From Microbacterium sp. SORGH_AS_0428 (lineage in GTDB: Bacteria; Actinomycetota; Actinomycetes; Actinomycetales; Microbacteriaceae): a DNA stretch of 64,000 nucleotides. Shown one piece after another: positions 25,362 to 34,085 of this stretch. The position numbers and the translations under genes were made by a program. Below the pieces are notes generated by a model. That model was not told where the DNA came from. It saw only the letters and a program-made list of their open reading frames with translations, and did no database searches. Positions within the stretch are counted from its first letter, which is position 1. Each line of letters starts with the position of its first letter. The stretch covers positions 2,914,001 through 2,978,000 of the forward strand of contig NZ_JAVIZT010000001.1 of assembly GCF_031453615.1 (NCBI RefSeq), in the 5' to 3' direction.

Positions 25362-25859
25362 CGCGGCCTCGAGATCGAGCAGGTAGCGCTTGTGCTCGGG
25401 GCGTCCGCCGTACTCGCCGATCGAACCGTCGGAACGGATGACGCGGTGCGCGGGGACCACGAGCGAGACCGGCGTGTGGGCGCAGGCCGATCCGACCGCG
25501 CGGTGCGCGCGCGGCGAGCCGGCCTCGATCGCGATCTCGCCGTAGCTGGCCGTCTGGCCGTACGGGATGCGGGAGATCGCCTCGAGCGCGTCGCGCGCGA
25601 ACCCGCTGACCAGACGCAGGTCCAGCTCGACCTCGAACGTCGTGCGCGTCCCCTCGAAGTACTCGTCCACCTGCCCGAGCAGCGTGTCCGCATCGTCGTC
25701 GATCGGTACCGGCTCCCGGCCCAGACGCTGCGTCCACGCAGCGAGGGCGGAGCCGAGCGGCGCGGCGAGGAACTCGAAACCGATCAGGCCGGAATCGCTC
25801 GTCAGAAGGAGGGCGTCGCCGAGGGGCGTGGGATGGATGCGGAAGCCTGTCGGGGTCAT
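25341..25859 (-). CDS. Ogt/MGMT-family protein lacking the acceptor cysteine
   Basis: This 172-aa protein has both Ogt domains: an RNase-H-like N-terminal part and a C-terminal DNA-binding part with IPYGQTASYGEIAIEAGSPR, RAVGSACAHTP, then VVPAHRVIRSDGSIGEYGG. The invariant PCHRV active site of O6-alkylguanine alkyltransferases reads PAHRV (Ala137, codon GCG). The preceding NxxNP-type motif is also changed (ACAHTP). The only Cys is residue 126. It therefore cannot accept alkyl groups in the usual way and resembles alkyltransferase-like (ATL) proteins, which flag lesions for nucleotide excision repair. ATLs are usually shorter, single-domain proteins. GAAGGA precedes the ATG. Confidence 0.85.
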   Translation of the reverse strand: MTPTGFRIHPTPLGDALLLTSDSGLIGFEFLAAPLGSALAAWTQRLGREPVPIDDDADTLLGQVDEYFEGTRTTFEVELDLRLVSGFARDALEAISRIPYGQTASYGEIAIEAGSPRAHRAVGSACAHTPVSLVVPAHRVIRSDGSIGEYGGRPEHKRYLLDLEAAHRPAGV

Positions 25860-26057
25860 GTGCTCATCCTTCTCGTGCGCTCATTCCCTCCGCGGGGAGC
25901 GCGTCCGCCCGGCGGACAACGCGCGGGCCGGGTGATCGTGGGGAGGAACGGCCGGTCCCTCCGGCGTGTCGCGAATCCGGCGAAACTCGGTCGTGGTTGA
26001 GCCCTGCTCGCCCATCTCACGCCTATGGTGACACGTGTGTGGCGTGGAGAAGGCACC

Positions 26058-29000
26058 ATGATCTCTGGTGCAGACGAGGCGACGAATCCGGTGCGCCCGA
26101 GTGATCTCGGCGTTGCAGAGCCCGGTGTCGTCGTCGCGCACGTGGCCGACCCCGAGCGCGCGCGGCTGCGCGCACAGGCCGCCCTCCTCGGCGGCCGCTC
26201 GACACTCCTCTTCTATGAGGACTCGCCCGAGCGCGGTATCGACATCAACAAGGCGCACCCGGGGAGTCTGCCGCAGTTCCTGACCGGCCGGTCGACGCTG
26301 CTGTCCAACCTCTACCGCGACGAGGTCGCCCTGCGCACGGCGCGGATGGCGGCGGAGCGGATCACCGCCAAGAACGTCGAACTGCGCACCGCGCGTGGAC
26401 TGGAGACCGTCTCTCTCGCCGTGGGCATGGCCTCGTGGCGCATCGGCGGGATCATGTGCACGGCCCCGGTGCTGCTGCGACCGCTCGCGATCCGGCGTCA
26501 CCACACCGACTTCGAGCTCAAGCTCCACGGCTCCTTCGTCGTCAACCCGGAGCTCGTGCGCGCGCTGGGGACCCACTTCGGCATCCATCTGGACTCGGCG
26601 GCCCTCGCCGGCCTCGCGCACGACGGCGCGGTGTTCCGCCCGCAGCCCGTGATCGACCATCTGCGGGCGCTCACGACCCACATCCCCACCTTCACCGTCG
26701 TCCCGCGTCTGGTCGTCTCCAACTTCGTCGACGTCGGCTCGGGGATGGCTCGCGACACCGCCGACCTCGACCACCCGGTGCTGAACGCGCTCGCGGGGCA
26801 TCCCGACGAGCGGGCGCGCCTCTCGGTGCGTCCCGCGCTTCCCCGCGTCACGAGCCCGGACGAGCGGACCCCCGCTGCCGACACACTCCTGCTGGATGCG
26901 GATGAAGAGCAGGAAGCCGTGCTCGCCCGCATCGCGGCCGGTCACTCGCTCGCGGTGCACACCCTGCCGGGCACCGGTGGCACGCAGACGGTCATCAACG
27001 CGATCGGCGCCCTCGTGCAGAGCGGTCGTCGCGTGCTCGTGGTCAGCGCTCGCCGCTCGACCCTCGACGGTGTCCGCCACCGCCTCGCCGGCATCGGCCT
27101 GGATGCGCTCGCCGTCACCCCCCGACACCTGCACCGGGATCTGATCCGCGCGATCGGGCGCAATGAGAAGGCCCAGCCGCCGAAGGTCGCGGAGATCGAC
27201 GACGCTCTGCTGCGACTGCGCACGGTGCTGCGCGACTACCGGGGCGCGCTGACCGCCTCGCATCCCAGCCTCGGCACCTCGGCCCTGCAGGTCGTGCGGC
27301 GGCTGACCGAGCTGAGCGCGCTGTCGCCGGCTCCGTCGACCACCGCCCGTTTCGACATCGCCACCCTCGAAGCACTGCGCGACGCGCGACCGCAGGCGGC
27401 GGCGAAGCTCGTGGCCGCCGCGAAGCTGGGGGAGTTCCGTTTCGGTCCCGACGACTCGCCCTGGTACGGCGTGAGCTTCGACACCACCGAATCGGCACGC
27501 GCGGCGCACGCGCTCGCCGGAAAGCTGAGCGGCCACGAGGTGCCGAGCCTGCTCGAGCGCGGCTACGAGCTGATCGCGCAGACGCGGATGCGACCCTTCC
27601 GCACGATCGATGAGCTCGGCGACTATCTGCGTCTGCTGCAGGGCATCCGCGAGACTCTCGACAAGTTCAGCCCGAGCGTCTTCGAGCGTCCGCTCGTCGA
27701 GCTCATCCAGGCGCACGCGCCCAAGCGGGATTCCGCCGACATGTCGAGCGCCAACCGTCGTCGGCTCAAGCGCCTGTCGCGCGAGTACGTGCGCCCCGGC
27801 GTGCACGTCGGCGACATGTACGAGGCGCTCGTGCGCATCCAGCAGCAGCGCGCGGATTGGCAGCGCCTGGTCGACGCGGGCGTCGTGCCCGAGGTGCCGG
27901 TCGGACTCGCCGACGTGCACGTCGCCTGGCAGCGCGTGCACGCGCAGCTCGGCGAGCTCGACCAGATCCTGCGGCGTCGCGAGTCGAGCCGACTGGCCTC
28001 GCTCCCGGTGGCGCAGCTGATGCGTGTGCTGGCCGGCCTCGCCGCCGAGTCGGCGTACTTCGAGAACCTCGTCGAGCGCGCCACGCTGCGCACCGAACTC
28101 GATCGCATGGGACTCGCCCCGCTGCTCACCGAGCTGTCGGTTCGCCACGCGCCCGAGGACCAGGTCGCGGCCGAGCTCGAGTTCGCGTGGTGGCAGTCCG
28201 CCCTCGAGCATCTGCTGCGCACCGATCGCGCGCTCCTCGGAGCGAACACCGCGGTGCTGGACCGTCTCGAACGCGATTTCCGGCTCGTGGACGAAGCGCA
28301 CGCCGCCGCATCCGGGCCCGTGCTCGCTGCGCAGCTCGCGACGCAGTGGAAGATCGGCCTGGTCGACCACGCCGACGAGGCCGCCGCTCTCAAGCAAGCG
28401 CTGAAGGGCGGCGTCTCCGCCCCTGATCAGCTCGTGCGCGCAGCCCCGACGCTCATGCGCACGCTCGCGCCGGTGTGGCTGGCCTCGCCGTACGAGGTGC
28501 CCGAGATCCCCGACCATCCGCCGTTCGACGTCGTGATCATCGCGGATGCGGCCGCTCTCTGCCTCGCCGAGGCGGCACCGGCGCTGCGCCGCGCCCGCCA
28601 GGTGGTGCTCTTCGGCGACCCCGTCACCCAGAAGCCGACCCCCTTCGCGGTCGGCGCGGGCGAGCGCGCGGTCGCGGACGAGTTCGACGAGCCGTTCGAC
28701 GAGGTCTCGGTGTTCGAGCGGATGGCGGAGCTGCTCGACGTCGCCACCCTCACCCGCAGCTACCGCGCCGGCGGTGAGGACCTCGCGCAGCTCGTGAACG
28801 ACGCGTTCTACGGCGGCGAGCTCGTCTCTCTGCCCTGGGCCGGTGCCTACCTCGGCCGGGGCAGCCTCAGCGTCGACTACGTCGAGGGCGGAACGGGAAC
28901 GCCGGACCCGATCTCGGGTGCCGTCGAGAGCCCGGACGCCGAGGTCGCCCGCGTCGTCACGCTCGTGACCGAGCACGCGGTCAACCGTTCCGGCGAGAGC

Positions 29001-29753
29001 CTCATGGTCGTCACGGCCAGCAGACGGCATGCCGAGCGCATCCGTGCGGCCGTGGATGTGGCCTTCGCGGGCCGCGCCGACGTGGCCGACTTCGTTTCGC
29101 GCGAGACGGCCGAGCCGTTCGCTGTGCTGACCCTCGAGGAGTCGGTCGCCGAGAGCCGGGACCGGGTCGTCTTCTCGCTCGGATTCGGGCTGACGAAGCA
29201 CGGGCGCGTGCTCAGCGACTTCGGCGACCTGTCCACGGCGGACGGCGAGCGACTGCTCACCGTCGGAATGACCCGTGCGCGTCGCTCGATGGTGATCGTC
29301 TCATCCATCCGTCCCAGCGCTTTCGAGGACGGCAGGCTCGAGCACGGGGCCGCGACGCTCATGAGCATCCTGGGCGGCGTGGCGGCGCGGGCACGCGAGA
29401 CGCGCCTCGAGGACCTCGCCGACCCGCTGACCCGCGCTCTCGCCCGTGAGCTGCGCGCCAAGGGCATCAAGGTCGATCTCGACTATCGCGGGCTGCTGCC
29501 CCTGGTCGCAGGCCATGACGGCAAGGCCGTCGTCGTCGAGAGCGACCCGGAGACGCGCCCCGAGTCCCTGCGCGAGTCGCTGCGTCTGCGTCCGCAGATC
29601 CTGCGGCGGCTCGGGTGGCACTACCTGCGCGTGCACGCCTTCGACCTCTACAGCGACCCCGCGGCGGTCGCGGCGCGCGTGTCGACGCTGTTGGGCGTCG
29701 AGGCGGGTGCATCGCCGCAGGCGAGCACGCAGCCCATCGATGTCGCCGAGTGA
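26058..29753 (+). CDS. Large SF1-helicase-like protein with degenerate Walker motifs
   Basis: This is a 1231-aa protein. The N-terminus (STLLFYEDSPERGIDINKAH, then a region ending TVSLAVGMASWRI) resembles the DUF4011 module of helicase-nuclease proteins. Motif I, at about residue 304, reads LPGTGGTQT where active helicases have GPPGTGKT, so the Walker A lysine is Gly. Motif II (about residue 823) reads VIIADAAAL instead of DE-containing. Later motifs persist: VVLFGDPVTQKP, LTRSYRAGGEDLAQLVNDAF, and RLLTVGMTRARRSMVIVSS. The end (VDLDYRGLLPLVAGHDGKAV, LRPQILRRLGWHYLRVHAFD) resembles a Vsr/MTES_1575-type nuclease with altered acidic residues. GGAGAAGG precedes the ATG. It is likely a DNA-binding or regulatory paralogue of a defence or repair helicase, if expressed. 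Confidence 0.75.
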   Translation: MISGADEATNPVRPSDLGVAEPGVVVAHVADPERARLRAQAALLGGRSTLLFYEDSPERGIDINKAHPGSLPQFLTGRSTLLSNLYRDEVALRTARMAAERITAKNVELRTARGLETVSLAVGMASWRIGGIMCTAPVLLRPLAIRRHHTDFELKLHGSFVVNPELVRALGTHFGIHLDSAALAGLAHDGAVFRPQPVIDHLRALTTHIPTFTVVPRLVVSNFVDVGSGMARDTADLDHPVLNALAGHPDERARLSVRPALPRVTSPDERTPAADTLLLDADEEQEAVLARIAAGHSLAVHTLPGTGGTQTVINAIGALVQSGRRVLVVSARRSTLDGVRHRLAGIGLDALAVTPRHLHRDLIRAIGRNEKAQPPKVAEIDDALLRLRTVLRDYRGALTASHPSLGTSALQVVRRLTELSALSPAPSTTARFDIATLEALRDARPQAAAKLVAAAKLGEFRFGPDDSPWYGVSFDTTESARAAHALAGKLSGHEVPSLLERGYELIAQTRMRPFRTIDELGDYLRLLQGIRETLDKFSPSVFERPLVELIQAHAPKRDSADMSSANRRRLKRLSREYVRPGVHVGDMYEALVRIQQQRADWQRLVDAGVVPEVPVGLADVHVAWQRVHAQLGELDQILRRRESSRLASLPVAQLMRVLAGLAAESAYFENLVERATLRTELDRMGLAPLLTELSVRHAPEDQVAAELEFAWWQSALEHLLRTDRALLGANTAVLDRLERDFRLVDEAHAAASGPVLAAQLATQWKIGLVDHADEAAALKQALKGGVSAPDQLVRAAPTLMRTLAPVWLASPYEVPEIPDHPPFDVVIIADAAALCLAEAAPALRRARQVVLFGDPVTQKPTPFAVGAGERAVADEFDEPFDEVSVFERMAELLDVATLTRSYRAGGEDLAQLVNDAFYGGELVSLPWAGAYLGRGSLSVDYVEGGTGTPDPISGAVESPDAEVARVVTLVTEHAVNRSGESLMVVTASRRHAERIRAAVDVAFAGRADVADFVSRETAEPFAVLTLEESVAESRDRVVFSLGFGLTKHGRVLSDFGDLSTADGERLLTVGMTRARRSMVIVSSIRPSAFEDGRLEHGAATLMSILGGVAARARETRLEDLADPLTRALARELRAKGIKVDLDYRGLLPLVAGHDGKAVVVESDPETRPESLRESLRLRPQILRRLGWHYLRVHAFDLYSDPAAVAARVSTLLGVEAGASPQASTQPIDVAE

Positions 29754-29919
29754 GCGTCAGCGCGTCGTCCGCGTGACAGGAGCGCGGCGCGCTCGGCTCA
29801 CGCCGGCGCCCGGCGCGGTCGATGAGCCCGAGAGCACACGCGACGACGCCGCATCCGCAGCATCCGAGGCCGGCCCGAACGACGAGCGGATGCGGCGAGA
29901 GGTGCCGCCGCACTACTGA
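29740..29919 (+). CDS. Small protein with NDER-PPHY tail
   Basis: A 59-residue ORF starts within the last codons of the helicase-like gene (ATG at 29740, +1 frame), consistent with translational coupling. The sequence is basic at first, then acidic and disordered, and ends NDERMRREVPPHY. Small actinobacterial proteins ending NDERLRxDxPPHW/Y are familiar to me as a conserved family of unknown function. No other domain. Confidence 0.55.
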   Translation: MSPSERQRVVRVTGARRARLTPAPGAVDEPESTRDDAASAASEAGPNDERMRREVPPHY

Positions 29920-29923
29920 GGCG

Positions 29924-30343
29924 TCAGGGCCGGGTCTTGTTCTGCTGCTCGAGCAGGTCGCGGATCTGCACCAGCAGCTCCTGCTCGGTGGGAGCCGGAG
30001 CCGCTTCGGGCTCGCGGACACCGGCGCGCGCCGCCTGGCGTGCCTTCCAGAGGTTCATCGGCATGACGAACGCGAAGTAGACGACGATCGCGACGGCGAG
30101 GAAGCTCACGATCGCGGTGATGAGCCCGCCGATGGGGAACGTGACCGTGCCGCCGTAGATGTCGGGCACGGGAATGCCGGGAACACCGTTCTCATCGGCC
30201 TTCCAGAAGATCTCGATGAGCGGCGTGATGATCGACGCGACGATCGCGTTGACCACAGCGGTGAACGCCGCACCGATGACGACTGCGACCGCGAGGTCGA
30301 TCACATTGCCGCGGAGGATGAACTCCTTGAAACCCTTGATCAT
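29924..30343 (-). CDS. mscL: Large-conductance mechanosensitive channel
   Basis: This 139-aa protein has the MscL layout: N-terminal helix MIKGFKEFILRGNVIDLAVA, TM1 continuing VVIGAAFTAVVNAIV, a periplasmic loop, TM2 AIVSFLAVAIVVYFAFVMPM and a cytoplasmic helix (QELLVQIRDLLEQQ). Pentamers open under membrane tension to release solutes during hypo-osmotic shock. GAGGAGAG lies 7 nt before the ATG at 30343; a start six codons upstream is less likely. It is third in a row after the cyclo-ligase and fmdB genes. Confidence 0.95.
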   Translation of the reverse strand: MIKGFKEFILRGNVIDLAVAVVIGAAFTAVVNAIVASIITPLIEIFWKADENGVPGIPVPDIYGGTVTFPIGGLITAIVSFLAVAIVVYFAFVMPMNLWKARQAARAGVREPEAAPAPTEQELLVQIRDLLEQQNKTRP

Positions 30344-30377
30344 CGAATCTCTCCTCATGTCGTCGGCGCCCGGCCGG

Positions 30378-30662
30378 TCAGGATGCCGCGGGGGCGGCGG
30401 GAGCGGTGGCTCCCGTGCTCGATGATGCCCCGGACGAGCCGGAGTCTCCACCCGACGTGCCGGTCGCGCTCGAGCCTGACGTGCCGGCGCGCGAGTCCGT
30501 GCGGTAGAAGCCGGAGCCGTTGAAGGTCACGCCGATCGAGCCGTACTCCTTGCGCAGCACGCCGCCGCACGAGGGGCACTCGGTCAGCGCGGGGTCGGAG
30601 AAGGACTGGACGGTGTCGAAGCGGTGTCCGCAGGACTTGCAGGCATAGGCGTAGGTGGGCAT
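30378..30662 (-). CDS. FmdB-family zinc-ribbon protein
   Basis: This 94-aa protein begins PTYAYACKSCGHRFDTVQSF and PALTECPSCGG, two CxxC knuckles that bind one Zn2+. The C-terminus is a low-complexity Ser/Gly/Thr/Ala tail. GGAGG precedes the ATG. FmdB-type proteins are putative regulators or translation-related factors of unknown role. The gene lies between the cyclo-ligase and mscL genes, a common actinobacterial neighbourhood. Confidence 0.87.
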   Translation of the reverse strand: MPTYAYACKSCGHRFDTVQSFSDPALTECPSCGGVLRKEYGSIGVTFNGSGFYRTDSRAGTSGSSATGTSGGDSGSSGASSSTGATAPAAPAAS

Positions 30663-30683
30663 GGTGCCTCCGGGGTCAGGCGC

Positions 30684-31289
30684 TCAGCGGGTGCGCAGCG
30701 TCAGGGTGCGGGTGGGGGTGACGACGCCGTCGACGGGCTGGTCGTGCACGTCCGTCGGGACGTCGTCGAGGATCTCGGAGTCGTAGACGACCGCGTACAC
30801 CGGCGGGCACTTCTGCATCGATCCGATGGTCTTGTCGAAGTAGCCGCGCCCCCAGCCCAGCCGCATCCCACGGCGGTCGACGGCAGCGGCGGGCACGATC
30901 ATCAGGTCGACGTCGTTGACGGCGATGGGGCCGAGCAGCTCTCCCACGGGTTCGGGCAGACCGAACAGGCCTTCCGCGATCTCGCCGTCCTCCGTGGCGA
31001 CGGCCCAGTCGAGCAGGCCGTCCACCCGGGTGACGGGAAGGAGCACCCGGATGCCGCGACGCACGGCCTCGCGCACGAACTCCCGCGTGTCGGGCTCGGC
31101 GTTGGTGGACAGGAAGCAGGAGAGCGATCTCACCTGGTGCGCCGCGGTCAGGACGTCGAGCTGCTGGTGGACGCCCGCACCCGCGCTCTCCCGAGCGGCG
31201 GCCGACAGCGTCTGCCGCCGCTCCCGCAGGTCGGCGCGGAGTGCGCGCTTGACGTCGTCCACTGCATTGCGATCGTCACCGTCTGACAT
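30684..31289 (-). CDS. 5-formyltetrahydrofolate cyclo-ligase
   Basis: This 201-aa enzyme converts 5-formyl-THF to 5,10-methenyl-THF with ATP. Motifs: VKRALRADLRERRQTLSAAA, SCFLSTNAEPDTREFV (substrate loop), then VDLMIVPAAAVDRRGMRLGW and GRGYFDKT, the family signature. The ATG at 31289 is preferred because a TAGAAT -10 hexamer ends 7 nt upstream, implying a leaderless mRNA; an ATG two codons earlier lies too close to that hexamer. Divergent from galU. Confidence 0.92.
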   Translation of the reverse strand: MSDGDDRNAVDDVKRALRADLRERRQTLSAAARESAGAGVHQQLDVLTAAHQVRSLSCFLSTNAEPDTREFVREAVRRGIRVLLPVTRVDGLLDWAVATEDGEIAEGLFGLPEPVGELLGPIAVNDVDLMIVPAAAVDRRGMRLGWGRGYFDKTIGSMQKCPPVYAVVYDSEILDDVPTDVHDQPVDGVVTPTRTLTLRTR

Positions 31290-31342
31290 GCACATGATTC
31301 TAAGGACCGCAACCGGCTCGGGCGTGCCGATAGGATCGCGGC

Positions 31343-32227
31343 ATGAGTCACAAGCCCTTCAAGGCCGTCATTCCCGCTGCGGGTCTGGGAACACGATTCC
31401 TGCCCGCCACGAAGGCGATGCCGAAGGAGATGCTGCCCGTCGTCGACAAGCCCGCCATTCAGTACGTGGTAGAAGAGGCGGTCGAAGCGGGCATCCAGGA
31501 CGTGCTGATCATCATCGGTCGCAACAAGAACAACATCGCGAATCACTTCGACGCGATGCCCGAGCTCGAGCAGAAGCTGCGGGAGAAGGGCGACACCGGA
31601 AAGCTCGCGAAGGTGGAGCACTCCTCCGACCTCGCCGACGTGCACATGGTGCGTCAGGGGGAGCCGAAGGGGCTCGGGCACGCGGTGCTGCGCGCGCAGG
31701 CCCACGTCGGAGATCACCCGTTCGCCGTGCTGCTGGGAGACGACCTGATCGACGAGCGCGACCCGCTGCTGTCGAAGATGCTCTCCGAGTACGACAAGCG
31801 CGGTGCCGCGGTGATCGCCCTCATGGAGGTCGACCCGGAGAACATCCACCTCTACGGTGTGGCGGCGGTCGAGGAGACCGACGAGGACGGCGTCGTGAAG
31901 GTGACGGGCCTGGTCGAGAAGCCCAAGAAGGAGGATGCGCCCTCCAACCTCGCCATCATCGGCCGCTACGTGCTCGGTCCCGAGGTCTTCGAGGTGCTCG
32001 AGCACACCGAACCGGGCAAGGGTGGCGAGATCCAGCTCACCGACGCGCTGGAGGAGCTGGCCACGGATCCGGAGCGCGGCGTGTACGGCGTGGTCTTCCG
32101 CGGCCGGCGTTACGACACGGGTGACAAACTCGACTACATCAAGGCGATCGTCCAGCTCGCCAGCGATCGCGACGATCTCGGCCCGGACCTGCGGCCGTGG
32201 CTGAAGGACTTCGTCGCCGGACTCTGA
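31343..32227 (+). CDS. galU: UTP-glucose-1-phosphate uridylyltransferase
   Basis: This 294-aa nucleotidyltransferase has KAVIPAAGLGTRFLPATKAM and PKEMLPVVDKPAIQYVVEEA at the N-terminus, GHAVLRAQ, and GLVEKPKKEDAPSNLAIIGR in the middle. It makes UDP-glucose for cell-wall polymers and glycolipids. TAGGAT ends 6 nt before the ATG, so translation is probably leaderless. The GNAT gene follows after 16 bp and may be co-transcribed. Confidence 0.95.
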   Translation: MSHKPFKAVIPAAGLGTRFLPATKAMPKEMLPVVDKPAIQYVVEEAVEAGIQDVLIIIGRNKNNIANHFDAMPELEQKLREKGDTGKLAKVEHSSDLADVHMVRQGEPKGLGHAVLRAQAHVGDHPFAVLLGDDLIDERDPLLSKMLSEYDKRGAAVIALMEVDPENIHLYGVAAVEETDEDGVVKVTGLVEKPKKEDAPSNLAIIGRYVLGPEVFEVLEHTEPGKGGEIQLTDALEELATDPERGVYGVVFRGRRYDTGDKLDYIKAIVQLASDRDDLGPDLRPWLKDFVAGL

Positions 32228-32243
32228 ACCGGGGAGGCTCGAG

Positions 32244-32879
32244 GTGGACCTTTCGGCACCGCGCGAGCACGGGCGGGTCGGCATCCGTCTGATCCGTGCG
32301 CGCGATGCGCGCGTGCTGCAGGATCATCTGATGTCGAACCGCACCTGGCTGCGACCGTGGGAGGCGACGAGCCCCGACGGCGCCGTTCTGCTCGACATGA
32401 AGATCGGCATCCGCCGGCTTCTCCAGCAATACCGCGACGGCGCGGGCGTCCCGCTGGTCATGGAGTACGACGGCCGGGTCGCGGGCCAGCTGAACGTATG
32501 GGGGATCGCGCGAGGGTCGCTCGCATCGGCGACGATCGGCTACTGGGTGGCTCGTGAGTTCGCCGGTCGCGACATCACGCCGACGTCGGTGGCTCTCGCG
32601 ACCGATCTCTGCTTCACGGAGTTGCGTCTGCATCGGATGGAGATCTGCATCCGACCGGAGAACGATGCGAGCCTGCGGGTCGTGCAGAAGCTCGGTTTCC
32701 GCTACGAGGGTCTGCGCCGTCGGTACATCCACATCGACGGCGACTGGCGCGATCACTACGCGTTCGCCCTCACGCGCGAAGAGGTGCCCGAGGGGGTGCT
32801 GGCCCGATGGGTGGGCGGTCGCGCGCCCGCCGATGCGGCGACCGTGCCGGAGCGCGACCGCATCGCTCCCTCCGACTGA
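32244..32879 (+). CDS. GNAT acetyltransferase, RimJ/RimL type
   Basis: This 211-aa protein has the ribosomal-protein N-acetyltransferase pattern: GRVGIRLIRARDARVLQDHL, SNRTWLRPWE, IGYWVAREFAGRDITPTSVA, LHRMEICIRPENDASLRVVQ and KLGFRYEGLRRRYIHIDGDW. RimJ-like enzymes acetylate protein N-termini. The GTG at 32244 has GGGGAGG upstream. It lies 16 bp behind galU, as is common in Microbacteriaceae. Confidence 0.88.
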   Translation: MDLSAPREHGRVGIRLIRARDARVLQDHLMSNRTWLRPWEATSPDGAVLLDMKIGIRRLLQQYRDGAGVPLVMEYDGRVAGQLNVWGIARGSLASATIGYWVAREFAGRDITPTSVALATDLCFTELRLHRMEICIRPENDASLRVVQKLGFRYEGLRRRYIHIDGDWRDHYAFALTREEVPEGVLARWVGGRAPADAATVPERDRIAPSD

Positions 32880-32936
32880 CGCCGACACGCCGACGCTTGC
32901 CGTGCTCGCCGCGGTGCGTCGCCTACCGTTGACGGC

Positions 32937-33836
32937 ATGGGTGGACAGGTGCTGGGCGGAGGAGTGATCTTCCTCGTCGCCGTGACGCTGTGGCTGCTCT
33001 ACCTCCTTCCCTCCTGGCACAGCCGGCACCAGTACAACGCCGCCGAGCGCAACGCGGTCCGCCTCAATCAGGCACTCCGGGTTCTCGCCGAGACCAGCGA
33101 GACGCCCGAGGAGGTGCGGCTGGAGCTGACGGCGCGCACCGCATCCGCGCAGCAGAAGCTCGCACGTCAGACGCTCGCAGAGCGCGAGCGAGCGCAGCTC
33201 GAAGTCGCGCGCCAGGAGCTCGCGGACGCCAAGCAGGAGGCCCGCGCAGTGCGCGACCGTCCCGAGGCGCGCATGGCTCGGGCTCGCAGGCGCGCGCGGC
33301 TGACGGCCACCGTCCTGGCGCTCCTCTCGCTCGGAGGGGCGGGACTGGGCGTCTGGGTGCAGCTGACCTCAGCCAGCGCGACGCTGCTGTGGGCGTCGGG
33401 TGCGGTCTTCCTCGTCTCGGTGCTGATGCTGCAGCAGATGTCGCGTGTCGCGCGTCGAGCAGCTCGCCGGGTCGCTGCCGCGCCGCAGATCGTGGCCGAG
33501 GCCCGTCAGGCTCACGTGCAGGACGTCGCGCTGCCGACCCGCTCCGCTCCCGCCACGTGGGAGCCGCGCTCGCTTCCTCGTCCGTTGGCGGCCACCTCCG
33601 GGTCCCGGGCATCTCTCGTGCAGGATGCGGCGGATGCGCGCGCGGCGCTTCGCCGTGCCGCCGTCGAGGAGGCCAAGCGCGAGCGCGCCGAGCAGGCCGC
33701 GCCGCCGGCGATCGACACCGCACGGGTCGCGAAGGCCTCCGAGGAGTCGCCCTTCGCGCGGATGGGATACGTCGACGATGCGGAGATCGAGGACCACGTT
33801 CGGCGCCTGCTCTCGACGCGTCGAGCGGCGGGTTGA
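32937..33836 (+). CDS. Membrane protein with coiled-coil region, function unknown
   Basis: This 299-aa protein has an N-terminal span (GGGVIFLVAVTLWLLYLLPS), then a long charged helix with heptad character (about residues 35-105, EVRLELTARTASAQQKLARQ and following) and two adjacent spans (ATVLALLSLGGAGLGVWVQL; LLWASGAVFLVSVLMLQQM). A basic cytoplasmic tail ends SPFARMGYVDDAEIEDHVRR. The GYVDDxEIEDHVRxLL ending is a conserved actinobacterial feature in my memory. TACCGT ends 7 nt before the ATG. The gene precedes tRNA-Ala. Confidence 0.7.
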   Translation: MGGQVLGGGVIFLVAVTLWLLYLLPSWHSRHQYNAAERNAVRLNQALRVLAETSETPEEVRLELTARTASAQQKLARQTLAERERAQLEVARQELADAKQEARAVRDRPEARMARARRRARLTATVLALLSLGGAGLGVWVQLTSASATLLWASGAVFLVSVLMLQQMSRVARRAARRVAAAPQIVAEARQAHVQDVALPTRSAPATWEPRSLPRPLAATSGSRASLVQDAADARAALRRAAVEEAKRERAEQAAPPAIDTARVAKASEESPFARMGYVDDAEIEDHVRRLLSTRRAAG

Positions 33837-33882
33837 CGCGGTTCGTCCGCCTCTTCGGGCCGTGATAGGCTCGTTGAGTTCC

Positions 33883-33955
33883 GGGCCTGTGGCGCAGTTG
33901 GTAGCGCGCTTCGTTCGCAATGAAGAGGTCAGGGGTTCGAATCCCCTCAGGTCCA
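33883..33955 (+). tRNA. tRNA-Ala(CGC)
   Basis: This 73-nt cloverleaf has acceptor GGGCCTG/CAGGTCC (one G-T pair), D-arm GCGC/GCGC, anticodon stem CTTCG/TGAAG with loop TTCGCAA (anticodon CGC at 33916-33918, reading GCG), and T-arm AGGGG/CCCCT with TTCGAAT. The discriminator is A, as in alanine tRNAs. No CCA is encoded. Confidence 0.95.
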
Positions 33956-33960
33956 CCGGA

Positions 33961-33985
33961 AAGGCCCCCGCTCAGCGGGGGCCTT
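33961..33985 (+). terminator. Terminator after tRNA-Ala
   Basis: AAGGCCCCCGC and GCGGGGGCCTT form a perfect 11-bp stem with a TCA loop, 5 nt after the tRNA. Confidence 0.9.
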
Positions 33986-34011
33986 CGTCGTTTCCGGCGG
34001 CCTCGCTGCAC

Positions 34012-34080
34012 CGAGACCGCATCCTCGGCACGAGATCACCGTCTTCCCCCGTGATCTCGTGCGCTGGATGCACTCTCACG
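34012..34080. repeat. REP-like palindrome, copy 2
   Basis: The inner stem CACGAGATCAC/GTGATCTCGTG is perfect; the outer arms GAGACCGCAT/ATGCACTCTC are imperfect. The layout is the same as copies at 13704 and 34407. This copy looks the most diverged. Confidence 0.75.
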
Positions 34081-34085
34081 GATGG

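Noticed and set aside
25881..29201. A very long open frame (over 1100 codons) on the strand opposite the helicase-like gene
   Set aside because: It mirrors the codon positions of the plus-strand gene, is Arg/His/Gly-rich without recognisable domains, and has no ribosome site.
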